From assembly GCA_964533645.1 (NCBI GenBank), contig CAZHMQ010000030.1, positions 1 to 19,979 of the forward strand: a stretch of 19,979 bases of DNA. The letters run 5' to 3'. Positions 1 to 6,752 of this stretch are shown in pieces. Under the pieces are notes generated by a model. That model was not told where the DNA came from, did not search any database, and saw only the letters and a program-made list of their open reading frames with translations. The stretch comes from JABDBK01 sp964533645 (GTDB taxonomy: Bacteria > Pseudomonadota > Gammaproteobacteria > DSM-16500). Made by a program: the position numbers and the translations under genes. Numbering within the stretch: position 1 is the first letter of the stretch; every line of letters begins with the position of its first letter.

Positions 1-138
1 ACGCCTTCGGCGAAAGGAAGGGCTTATGGCGGGAGCACTGCGGCGCATTTGGTAGTAAAATACTATTCTACCATTATCATTCGTTTGCCAGAAGTGGAAG
101 AGACTCGGCTGAAAGCTCAAACGAGCAATTATATTTAA
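1..138 (+). CDS. 3' end of an unrecognised protein (partial)
   Basis: An open frame runs in from the left edge for 45 codons and ends at TAA 136-138. The peptide contains the stretch AYGGSTAAHLVVKYY near its start and ends in a charged tail (EVEETRLKAQ). The YGGSTAA part loosely recalls the C-terminal strand of penicillin-binding transpeptidase domains (YGG-x-x-AAP-type motif), but it is too short to assign and the proline of that motif is absent. No start is visible because the gene begins outside the window. It could also be a chance open frame or a decayed gene end. Confidence 0.3.
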   Translation, partial: TPSAKGRAYGGSTAAHLVVKYYSTIIIRLPEVEETRLKAQTSNYI

Positions 139-187
139 TAATTTTTGGGTCAGGAACTGGCCGAAGTGTGGAGTCGTGGATTTTTCG

Positions 188-243
188 CGATGTTGAAGCA
201 CGAAACTCGCATCCATACCAATAGGTTGGATGGAGTAGTTCAT
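188..243 (+). repeat. Stem-loop repeat, copy 1
   Basis: This 56-nt element closely matches one on the minus strand at 19857-19911. Shared blocks are CGATGTTGAA, CGAAACTC and GGAGTAGTTCAT. Between them lies an inverted repeat, ATCCA/TGGAT (211-215 and 227-231), enclosed by an imperfect outer stem GAAACTC/GAGTAGTTC. In the other copy the inner stem is CGCCA/TGGCG, so both arms have changed together and pairing is kept. It lies in the gap between the partial gene at the left edge and brnA. Apart from it, I see nothing clear in 139-318. Function unknown; it could be a REP-like extragenic palindrome or a transcript-end hairpin, though no T-run follows. Confidence 0.6.
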
Positions 244-318
244 CAAAGTCAGATTATTTATCTCAATCTATTGTGTGTCTTATGGACAGAATATTAAAAC
301 ACTTCCATACTGGAAATA

Positions 319-603
319 TTAAGCGCGCTTTTTTTTTGCGCTTTTATGCACTTTTCCATGGTGTATCATATATTCCCTGCATGCTTGATTAATTAATGTT
401 TGATACTTATTTGTTGCATGCTTGAACCAATCTAATACATCAGCATCAATACGAATAGTAATTTGTTCCTTGACGGGACGATAAAATTTCCCTATTTCCG
501 CTTGACCCCATTCGGTTATTTCGTCAGCATCTTCGTCGGACAAATTTATCTTCCGGCGTTTAAGTGCATCAAGTTCTTTTTGCATTTTTTCTGTAATCGT
601 CAT
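319..603 (-). CDS. brnA: BrnA-type antitoxin
   Basis: Antitoxin of the BrnT/BrnA type II toxin-antitoxin family (COG3514-like). It is expected to bind and neutralise BrnT and to repress the operon. The 94-residue reading begins MTITEKMQKEL and has an acidic middle (LSDEDADEITEW). It ends with the hallmark C-terminal ribbon-helix-helix segment, VKEQITIRIDADVLDWF followed by YQTLINQACREYM. The tail KKKRA is basic. The start at 603 gives the usual family length and a 35-nt overlap with brnT. An alternative ATG at 666 has a much better Shine-Dalgarno (GGGAGAGG, 6 nt away) and would add 21 Lys/Ser-rich residues, overlapping brnT by 98 nt. The family assignment is firm; the start is uncertain. Confidence 0.85.
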   Translation of the reverse strand: MTITEKMQKELDALKRRKINLSDEDADEITEWGQAEIGKFYRPVKEQITIRIDADVLDWFKHATNKYQTLINQACREYMIHHGKVHKSAKKKRA

Positions 604-874
604 ATTTTTTTGCTTCACTCGGTGTAGCTTTTCTGGCTGAGATGATTCGGATGATTTCTTCACCATTTGTATCCTCTCCCACGGTATGGGCCACATAAAT
701 GACCATGTCTTTAATTAAGCCTAGGCTTCGCCAACGTTCTTCACTATAGTCGAATCGGTGATCAGGGATGTTTAATATAAAAGGATCTTCAAATATAAAG
801 CATGCCAATTCAAAACTGATTCCATGCTTCTTTTTGTTAGCTTGATTTTTGACTTTATCCCATTCAAATTGCAT
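569..874 (-). CDS. brnT: BrnT-type ribonuclease toxin
   Basis: Toxin of the BrnT family, RelE-like-fold endoribonucleases that inhibit translation until bound by BrnA. The 101-residue protein shows the family pattern: FEWDKVKNQANKKKHGISF near the start, then F-x-DP (residues 28-31) and a basic ERWRSLGLI stretch. Near the C-terminus it has the conserved strand IIRIISARKAT followed by Glu/Tyr-rich helix residues. Key features of the fold (the KH-G-x-SF turn, the RW-x-x-L-G core and the ISARKA strand) are all present, so the toxin looks intact. AGGAAAC lies 6 nt before the ATG. It is the first gene of its own toxin-antitoxin pair and overlaps brnA. Confidence 0.9.
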   Translation of the reverse strand: MQFEWDKVKNQANKKKHGISFELACFIFEDPFILNIPDHRFDYSEERWRSLGLIKDMVIYVAHTVGEDTNGEEIIRIISARKATPSEAKKYDDYRKNAKRT

Positions 875-896
875 CTATAGTTTCCTGTTTATAGAT
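873..896. promoter_or_regulatory. Candidate BrnA operator (inverted repeat)
   Basis: A perfect inverted repeat with 7-nt arms, ATCTATA (873-879) and TATAGAT (890-896), separated by 10 nt. It sits between the -10 box of the brnT promoter and the brnT start codon and covers the ribosome-binding site. BrnA-type ribbon-helix-helix proteins autoregulate by binding palindromes in this position, so it is a plausible operator. The binding itself is inference. Confidence 0.5.
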
Positions 897-925
897 AGTA
901 TAGCAATTATTTTATGGAATTGTAA
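897..925 (-). promoter_or_regulatory. Candidate brnTA promoter
   Basis: On the minus strand, TTACAA (925-920) and TATACT (902-897) are separated by 17 nt. The -10 box matches consensus at 5 of 6 positions, the -35 at 3 of 6. It overlaps the last codons of the upstream AbrB-like gene, so brnTA can be transcribed independently of it. Confidence 0.5.
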
Positions 926-1124
926 CTACAATTTTGTAATTATTTTTTGAATTTGCACCTACCATAATACCTTTAAGGTCATGAATATCACGTTTGGGCA
1001 CTAACTCTAAGCAACCACCTTTGATAATAAAAATAAATTGTTGACCTGGTTTGATATGTAATGCATCTCTTATTTTTTTAGGTACTGAAATTTGAAACTT
1101 GGAGGAAATAGTTGCAGTATACAT
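912..1124 (-). CDS. AbrB/VapB-like (SpoVT-AbrB domain) antitoxin, orphan
   Basis: A 70-residue protein whose first 50 residues form a swapped-hairpin AbrB domain: SSKFQISVPKKIRDAL, IKPGQQF and GGCLELVPK. In most genomes such a gene is the antitoxin half of a pair with a PIN-domain ribonuclease (VapC). Here no PIN gene follows. Thirty-seven nucleotides downstream comes brnT instead. The C-terminal tail (GANSKNNYKIVVTIP) departs from the charged, Arg/Asp-rich tail (…YRDRKDR-like) that usually contacts VapC, which suggests that this segment has decayed or been replaced. AGAGGT lies 6 nt before the ATG. It may now act only as a DNA-binding protein. The domain call is confident; the function is inferred. 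Confidence 0.8.
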   Translation of the reverse strand: MYTATISSKFQISVPKKIRDALHIKPGQQFIFIIKGGCLELVPKRDIHDLKGIMVGANSKNNYKIVVTIP

Positions 1125-1157
1125 ATTCTTACCTCTATCCTATTAAAAATCATATAA

Positions 1158-1186
1158 TTGAAAAAAAATATCTATCATGGGATGAT
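1158..1186 (+). promoter_or_regulatory. Candidate metF promoter
   Basis: TTGAAA (1158-1163) is followed after 17 nt by GATGAT (1181-1186). The -35 box matches sigma70 consensus at 5 of 6 positions, the -10 at 4 of 6. It lies about 45 nt before the chosen metF start. Confidence 0.4.
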
Positions 1187-1229
1187 GAAGACCCTTGGAT
1201 TTCTCTATCATAAAAAGGATATATACATC

Positions 1230-2096
1230 GTGTCATTAGAAAATTTTACGTTGAGCTTTGAGTTTTATCCACCAAAAACTTCTGAAGGTATGAAAAACTT
1301 AGAAAACACGGTACGACAACTCAGCCAAACCCAACCCCATTTTTTTTCTATAACATTCGGTGCAGGTGGCTCAACTCGTGAAGGGACGTTTGATGCGGTA
1401 AAAAAAATCCAACAGTTGAATATTCCTGTTGCTCCTCATCTAGCCTGCATAGGTTTAACACGCGATGAAATTATTTCTATTGTAAAAACCTATCAAGCAG
1501 AAGGTATAAAACGCATTGTTGCACTAAGAGGCGACCTACCCTCAGGAATGGGTCACAGCGGTGAACTACGTTATGCAAATGAACTTGTCTCTCTTATTCG
1601 AGAAGTGACACATCATACATTTCATATTGAAGTGGCGGCTTATCCAGAAACACACCCCCAGGCTGTTAATGCATTAGATGATATCATGTATTTAAAAATG
1701 AAAATGCATGCCGGCGCAAACAGTGCAATCACACAATATTTTTTTAATGCCGATTCTTATTTTTATTTTATCGATGCATGCAACAAGCATAAAATTACCA
1801 TTCCTATCATTCCCGGAATCATGCCTATCACCCATTTTTCAAAATTAGTACGCTTTTCTGATAGGTGTGGCGCGGATATTCCTAGGTGGTTACGCAAAAG
1901 ATTAGAAGCTTATGGAGATGATCAAAAATCCATTCAACAATTCGGACTCGAAGTAGTCTATAAACTTTGCGACACATTAGTGCAACATGGCGCACCAGGA
2001 TTACATTTTTATACACTTAATCATAGTGAGCCATGCTTATCACTCATTCACTCATTAGGGCTTAAGACCACTTTCATAGGAACCCACGTTCTATAG
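1230..2096 (+). CDS. metF: Methylenetetrahydrofolate reductase
   Basis: Reduces 5,10-methylene-THF to 5-methyl-THF with FAD, supplying the methyl group for methionine synthesis. The TIM-barrel hallmarks are in order: SFEFYPPKT (Glu11, the catalytic Glu), ITFGAGGSTREGT at about 41-53, ALRGDLP at 98-104 (Asp102, FAD/substrate contact), AAYPETHP, AGANSAITQYFF and PGIMPI. The C-terminus GAPGLHFYTLN is typical. I chose the GTG at 1230, preceded by AAGGAT, because it gives the usual length (288 aa) and puts the first conserved strand at the N-terminus. The frame is open further upstream to a TTG at 1158 that lacks a ribosome-binding site. The last 49 nt overlap the end of pcs on the opposite strand. 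Confidence 0.95.
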   Translation: MSLENFTLSFEFYPPKTSEGMKNLENTVRQLSQTQPHFFSITFGAGGSTREGTFDAVKKIQQLNIPVAPHLACIGLTRDEIISIVKTYQAEGIKRIVALRGDLPSGMGHSGELRYANELVSLIREVTHHTFHIEVAAYPETHPQAVNALDDIMYLKMKMHAGANSAITQYFFNADSYFYFIDACNKHKITIPIIPGIMPITHFSKLVRFSDRCGADIPRWLRKRLEAYGDDQKSIQQFGLEVVYKLCDTLVQHGAPGLHFYTLNHSEPCLSLIHSLGLKTTFIGTHVL

Positions 2097-2809
2097 AGAC
2101 TAATCACTACATACAAAATCATATAACCCATCGATATAGAAACTAACACGGGATTTGATTCGGGGTATATCCACAGTAAGTAAATTGTCGTTGCACCCCA
2201 ACACAAGGTTGCAAACAACATGGCTAACCGAGGGAAATTGCTTTCCGCAAGATATTCCATTCGTGATGGATAAATATATTTAATGGGCACAAAGCTTAAC
2301 ACTGCTAACACAAATAAAATAACAAGATTAGTCCATTCTGTCATTTGCCAGAAAAATAAATAAAATACGGCAATATTCCAGTAACTAGGAAAACCTTTAA
2401 AAAAATGATCCGATGTTTTTGCATCCACTTGAGTGAACTGATAGGCAGAAGACAGCACAATCACTGCAACCCCTACATGACGCCAGGCTTCAGGAATAAG
2501 ATTGGAAACTAATAAAAAGAAAGCAGGTACTATGGTGTAATTAAAAAAATCAACGATATTATCTAATAATGCTCCATCAATTCTTGGCACAGCCACTTTA
2601 ATATCAATCATACGAGCAAACATACCATCGACCGCATCAATTAATATGGCTACGCACATCAACCATAAAGCGGAAAGATAATTATGATGATAGATGGCCG
2701 ACAAGGCTAAAATTCCTACGTAAGCACCACTTGCCGTAAAAGCATGCACTAACCAACCTATAATACGTTGTTTTATACTGACTACTTGAAAGTCTTTATT
2801 CTGTTTCAA
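2048..2809 (-). CDS. pcs: Phosphatidylcholine synthase
   Basis: Integral membrane CDP-alcohol phosphotransferase that condenses CDP-diacylglycerol with choline to give phosphatidylcholine and CMP. This one-step route is found in bacteria that live with eukaryotes. The Pcs version of the catalytic motif, DG-x2-AR-x12-G-x3-D-x3-D, is complete (D61, G62, A65, R66, G79, D83, D87). About eight hydrophobic segments follow the usual topology, and the length of 253 aa fits. The start is a TTG at 2809 with a strong AAGGAGG 8 nt upstream, inside the end of nhaA. The stop of nhaA (TGA) overlaps it as TTGA, so translation is probably coupled. The frame stays open far into nhaA, but that part is a shadow. 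The 3' end overlaps metF by 49 nt. Confidence 0.92.
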   Translation of the reverse strand: MKQNKDFQVVSIKQRIIGWLVHAFTASGAYVGILALSAIYHHNYLSALWLMCVAILIDAVDGMFARMIDIKVAVPRIDGALLDNIVDFFNYTIVPAFFLLVSNLIPEAWRHVGVAVIVLSSAYQFTQVDAKTSDHFFKGFPSYWNIAVFYLFFWQMTEWTNLVILFVLAVLSFVPIKYIYPSRMEYLAESNFPRLAMLFATLCWGATTIYLLWIYPESNPVLVSISMGYMILYVVISLYRTWVPMKVVLSPNE

Positions 2810-3975
2810 ATGGAGAACCTCCTTTTTCGCTTTTGTAGAAATGCTATATACAGCACCAAAGACCCACTCAACGCCGACAATATTGACCCAAGAAACACCC
2901 CCAAACGAACCTCCGTTAAGTATGTCGTTTGCTCCCCTTGAAATGCAAGCGTACCAAGAAATAAACTCATAGTAAAACCAATACCACACAACAAAGCAAT
3001 ACCGTACATATCCAAACTTGTTATAGCTTCTGGTAACAATGCAAGACGACTTTTTATCATCAGCCATACAAAAGCCAACACTCCCGCCTGCTTGCCTATG
3101 AAAAGACCTAGCGCTATACCCAACACTACTGGCTGAGTAAGTGTCAGCCACGACATGCCTTCAAACGATAATCCTGCATTACAAAAAGCGAACAGCGGTA
3201 AAATAAGAAACGCTACCCAAGGATGTAGCTTTTTTTCCAAATGATGCAAAAGTGAACCGTGTCCATTAGACATCACTCGCAATGGAATCATCATGGCCAA
3301 AAGTACACCTGAAATACTCGCATGAATTCCTGAATGCAAAACACATACCCACAATAGCAACCCTAGCAATACATAAGGCCACAAGGTGGTGACTTTCAGA
3401 ATTTTATTTAAACCCCAGAGAAGCAACATCACCAAACACCCTAGCAAAAAATAACTTACAGAAGAGTCATAGGAATAAAAAATTGCAATAATGATAATAG
3501 CACCTAAATCATCAACGACTGCAAGCGCCAAAAGAAACAACTTCAACGATAAGGGAATACGTTTACCAAATAATGACAAAACCCCAAGCGCAAAAGCAAT
3601 ATCTGTAGCCACCGGGATAGCCCAACCATGTAAAGCAACTTCGGCATGCCGATTTATCACTATATAGATAAGCGCTGGGACCAACATCCCACCAAGCGCT
3701 GCAGCACCAGGCAGTGCAACTTTTGATATGCCCGATAACTCGCCTTCGAGAAATTCCCGCTTAAGCTCAAGGCCTACCAAAAGGAAAAAAATAGCCATCA
3801 ACCCTTCATTCACCCAGAAAACAAGTGGATGATGTGGCAATGGAGTATGCAATACATTCAAATAAACATCACGCCATGGTGAATTAATAAGCAAAATGGC
3901 CAGCAATGCGGCACAAAAAAGTGCGACACCTCCGGCTGCTTCTAATTGTAAAAATTTATGTATTTTATTTATCAT
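2806..3975 (-). CDS. nhaA: Na+/H+ antiporter NhaA
   Basis: Inner-membrane antiporter that exchanges cytoplasmic Na+ (or Li+) for protons, for pH and salt homeostasis. At 389 aa it matches the E. coli length. Family markers include LLINSPW near residue 30, VNEGLMAIFFLLVGLELKRE at about 55-74, the TDIAFALGVL segment (Asp125, equivalent to E. coli D133) and the paired ion-binding aspartates in LAVVDDLGA (Asp155-Asp156, equivalent to D163-D164). ITSLDMYGIALLCGIGFTMS lies near the C-terminus. About 12 membrane helices are expected. The ATG at 3975 has only a weak AAGAG upstream. It is the first gene of a two-gene unit with pcs and is divergent from pgk across 113 nt. Confidence 0.95.
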   Translation of the reverse strand: MINKIHKFLQLEAAGGVALFCAALLAILLINSPWRDVYLNVLHTPLPHHPLVFWVNEGLMAIFFLLVGLELKREFLEGELSGISKVALPGAAALGGMLVPALIYIVINRHAEVALHGWAIPVATDIAFALGVLSLFGKRIPLSLKLFLLALAVVDDLGAIIIIAIFYSYDSSVSYFLLGCLVMLLLWGLNKILKVTTLWPYVLLGLLLWVCVLHSGIHASISGVLLAMMIPLRVMSNGHGSLLHHLEKKLHPWVAFLILPLFAFCNAGLSFEGMSWLTLTQPVVLGIALGLFIGKQAGVLAFVWLMIKSRLALLPEAITSLDMYGIALLCGIGFTMSLFLGTLAFQGEQTTYLTEVRLGVFLGSILSALSGSLVLYIAFLQKRKRRFSI

Positions 3976-4019
3976 TCAACTTACTCTTACTGTTTATACC
4001 TACCCTACGAAAAATACCC

Positions 4020-4048
4020 TTGTATTTCCGCCCATTATGCAATAAATT
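4020..4048 (+). promoter_or_regulatory. Weak candidate pgk promoter
   Basis: TTGTAT (4020-4025), 17 nt, then TAAATT (4043-4048). The match is modest (3/6 and 4/6), but the position is suitable, 40 nt before the pgk start in the nhaA-pgk divergent gap. A small hairpin AAATAC-CCTT-GTATTT overlaps the -35 box. Confidence 0.25.
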
Positions 4049-4088
4049 CAGCTTCGATATAGCAAAAAATGTCCTAGGAGCTAGCACC

Positions 4089-5285
4089 ATGCCTATATTA
4101 AAGATGTCTGACCTTAAACTTACCAATAAGCACGTACTGATTCGCGAAGATCTCAATGTACCACTGAAAAATGGTGAAATCACCAGCGATATACGTATAC
4201 GTGCAGCGATCCCAACCATTAAGCTGGCTCTCAAAGCCGGCGCAAAAATCATGTTAATGTCGCACTTAGGCAGACCTGAAGAAGGTGTTTTCGACCCTCA
4301 ATATTCCTTGGCACCCATTGCAAGAAGATTATCGGAATTATTAAACATCGAAGTCCCATTAGTGCAACATTGGACAGGCCGCTTTTCTATGCATAAGCAC
4401 CATATTGTCCTACTTGAAAACGTGCGCTTTAACAAAGGTGAATCAAGTAACAACCAAGAACTCGCTAAAAAAATGGCCGCATTATGCGATGTATTTGTCA
4501 TGGATGCTTTTGCCACCGCGCATCGTAGTGAAGCTTCTACCTGCGGAATTGCTTCTTTTGCTCCTATCGCTTGCGGAGGACCCTTGTTGATACAAGAACT
4601 TGAAGTCTTAAATGCTATTATGCAAAAACCCAAGCATCCTATTGTTGCCATCGTCGGTGGATCGAAAGTTTCTACTAAGTTAGCACTACTCGATACTTTA
4701 TCACAAAAGGTCGATACCCTCATCGTCGGTGGCGGTATAGCTAATACCTTTATTGCCGCTGAAGGCTATGTCGTAGGTAAATCACTTTACGAAGCAGATC
4801 TTATCGATGAAGCAGAACGTATGATGGTAAATGCAAAAAATCGTGATGCTGAAATACCTATTCCCTCCGATGTTATCGTTGCAGAAAAATTAGCTGAAGA
4901 TTCAGAAAGCTCTATTCGTCTCGTTTCACAGGTTGACGATAGTGAAAAAATTCTCGATTTAGGTCCTGATACTATCAAAACTTTAACTGGCATTATCAAA
5001 AAAGCTAAAACCATTTTATGGAATGGTCCAGTAGGTGCCTTTGAGGTAGAACAATTTTCGCATGGCACAGAAGCCATTGCTAAAGCCATTGCTGAAAGCA
5101 AAGGTTATTCTATCGCCGGCGGCGGTGACACCTTAGCTGCTATCGAAAAATATGGTATTGCCGATAAAATTGATTATATTTCCACTGGCGGCGGAGCCTT
5201 TTTATCTTTCTTAGAAGGAAAAAATTTGCCTGCTATCGCTGCTCTTGAAGCATTTGCTACGAATTATAACGAGAAAGTCACATGA
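4089..5285 (+). CDS. pgk: Phosphoglycerate kinase
   Basis: Cytoplasmic glycolytic enzyme that transfers the acyl phosphate of 1,3-bisphosphoglycerate to ADP. The 398-aa protein aligns along its length with gammaproteobacterial Pgk: IREDLNVP at 18-25, SHLGRP at 58-63, LLENVRFNKGE, DVFVMDAFATAHR, IVGGSKVSTK, LIVGGGIANTF, KSLYEAD, LWNGPVGAFE and the nucleotide-loop region GGGDTLAAIEKYG, then STGGGAFLSFLEG. The start at 4089 (MPILKMSDLKL) lines up with E. coli MSVIKMTDLDL and has AGGAG 9 nt upstream; the longer open frame before it is not coding. The stop overlaps the pyk start as ATGA, so the two are a translationally coupled operon. Confidence 0.97.
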   Translation: MPILKMSDLKLTNKHVLIREDLNVPLKNGEITSDIRIRAAIPTIKLALKAGAKIMLMSHLGRPEEGVFDPQYSLAPIARRLSELLNIEVPLVQHWTGRFSMHKHHIVLLENVRFNKGESSNNQELAKKMAALCDVFVMDAFATAHRSEASTCGIASFAPIACGGPLLIQELEVLNAIMQKPKHPIVAIVGGSKVSTKLALLDTLSQKVDTLIVGGGIANTFIAAEGYVVGKSLYEADLIDEAERMMVNAKNRDAEIPIPSDVIVAEKLAEDSESSIRLVSQVDDSEKILDLGPDTIKTLTGIIKKAKTILWNGPVGAFEVEQFSHGTEAIAKAIAESKGYSIAGGGDTLAAIEKYGIADKIDYISTGGGAFLSFLEGKNLPAIAALEAFATNYNEKVT

Positions 5286-6730
5286 ACACCTTGCGTCGAA
5301 CCAAAATTGTTGTAACCCTAGGGCCATCACTCGATAATCGCGACATGCTTAAACGCGTAATCAAAGCGGGTGCGGATGTTTTTCGTGCCAATTTTTCTCA
5401 TGGAACAGTCGAAACACATGAACAACGCATCGCTGCAGTTCGTGAAATTGCTAAAGAGCTTGGCAAAACGGCAGCTATTCTTGTTGACTTACAAGGTCCA
5501 AAAATTCGTGTGGCGCGCTTTAAAAACAAAAAAGTCAATCTGCAAGAAGGTCAAACTTTTATCCTAGATCCCACACTAGGGGATGACGAAGGAACGGAAG
5601 CATCCGTCAGCTTGGACTACAAAAATTTGCCCCATGATGTTTCCGCAGGCGACACCTTATTGCTCGACGATGGACGCATTGTATTCGAAGTGGAACGCAT
5701 AGAAGGTCATCGCATTATTTGCAAAGTCGCCGTTGGAGGAGAGCTCTCCAACAATAAAGGTATTAACCGTCTAGGCGGCGGTCTTTCAGCTGAAGCACTT
5801 ACTGACAAAGATCGTGCCGATATCAAACAAGCTGTGCGTTTAGAAGCCGATTATCTTGCCATTTCTTTTCCAAGAAATGCTGACGATGTGAAAGAAGCTC
5901 GCAGCTTACTTCATGCAGCAGGCGGGAATGCTGGTATCATTGCAAAAATAGAACGCGCTGAAGCGGTAACCCATATTGAAGAAATTATTAAAGCTGCCGA
6001 TGGCATCATGGTTGCACGCGGTGACCTTGGAGTTGAATTAGGTGATGCAGAAATCCCAGGCGCACAAAAACATATGATACGCATGGCGAGAATGCTCAAC
6101 AAACCAGTGATCACTGCAACTCAAATGCTAGAGACCATGACTTATAACTCCATCCCGACACGCGCTGAAGTTTCTGATGTGGCTAACGCAGTATTAGATG
6201 GAACCGATGCTGTTATGCTTTCTCAAGAAACAGCTGTGGGGAAATATCCAGACAAAGCGGTCGCTGCGATGGATAGAATTTGTTTAAGTGCAGAAAAAAA
6301 TGCCATTAGAAGAATCTCTGGGCATAGAAATGAAGTGCATTTTAAATATGTGGATGAAGCTATCGCGATGGCAACGATGTATACCGCCAATCATCTTGAT
6401 ATCAAAGCTATCATTGCACTCACTGAATCTGGGACAACCCCACTATGGATGTCGCGTATTCGATCAAGCATACCTATTTATGGTTTAAGTCGGCATGGTG
6501 CAACACAAAGACGCATGGCTCTTTATCGTGGCGTCTATCCTATACCATTTGATGTTACCGATCTTGATAGACGCATTATCAATCATTCTGCTGTCAATGA
6601 GCTTCAAAAACGTGGCATTATTCAACATGGTGACTTGGTCATTATTACCAAAGGGGATTTAATTGGCATACATGGCAGAACGAATGCTATGAAAATTGTC
6701 ACTGTTGGCAGCTTACCTGAAATACCGTAA
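5282..6730 (+). CDS. pyk: Pyruvate kinase (PykA type)
   Basis: Converts phosphoenolpyruvate and ADP to pyruvate and ATP. The 482-residue protein matches E. coli PykA (480 aa) better than PykF: RRTKIVVTLGPS at the start, NFSHG, DLQGPKIRVARF, LLLDDGRI, SNNKGINRLGGGLSAEALT (a PykA signature), AKIERAEAV, MVARGDLGVELGDAE, ATQMLETM and DVANAVLDGTDAVMLS. A C-terminal regulatory domain with TESGTTP and HGDLVIITKGD follows. Catalytic Lys (AKIER) and metal ligands Glu/Asp are present. It overlaps pgk by 4 nt, and wrbA follows after 22 nt. Confidence 0.96.
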   Translation: MNTLRRTKIVVTLGPSLDNRDMLKRVIKAGADVFRANFSHGTVETHEQRIAAVREIAKELGKTAAILVDLQGPKIRVARFKNKKVNLQEGQTFILDPTLGDDEGTEASVSLDYKNLPHDVSAGDTLLLDDGRIVFEVERIEGHRIICKVAVGGELSNNKGINRLGGGLSAEALTDKDRADIKQAVRLEADYLAISFPRNADDVKEARSLLHAAGGNAGIIAKIERAEAVTHIEEIIKAADGIMVARGDLGVELGDAEIPGAQKHMIRMARMLNKPVITATQMLETMTYNSIPTRAEVSDVANAVLDGTDAVMLSQETAVGKYPDKAVAAMDRICLSAEKNAIRRISGHRNEVHFKYVDEAIAMATMYTANHLDIKAIIALTESGTTPLWMSRIRSSIPIYGLSRHGATQRRMALYRGVYPIPFDVTDLDRRIINHSAVNELQKRGIIQHGDLVIITKGDLIGIHGRTNAMKIVTVGSLPEIP

Positions 6731-6752
6731 TTAACAAAAAGGAATGGACTCT

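Noticed and set aside
298..345. GC-rich palindrome AAGCGCGCTT followed by nine Ts, as a terminator
   Set aside because: The palindrome leaves almost no loop, and the T-run encodes the Lys-rich end of BrnA; I could not support a terminator.
2810..3151. N-terminal extension of the pcs frame inside nhaA
   Set aside because: nhaA is clearly the coding frame there; the extension has no Pcs features, and a strong ribosome-binding site marks the TTG at 2809.
3906..4088. N-terminal extension of the pgk frame
   Set aside because: Pgk similarity begins at 4089, AGGAG precedes that ATG, and the extension overlaps the nhaA start region.
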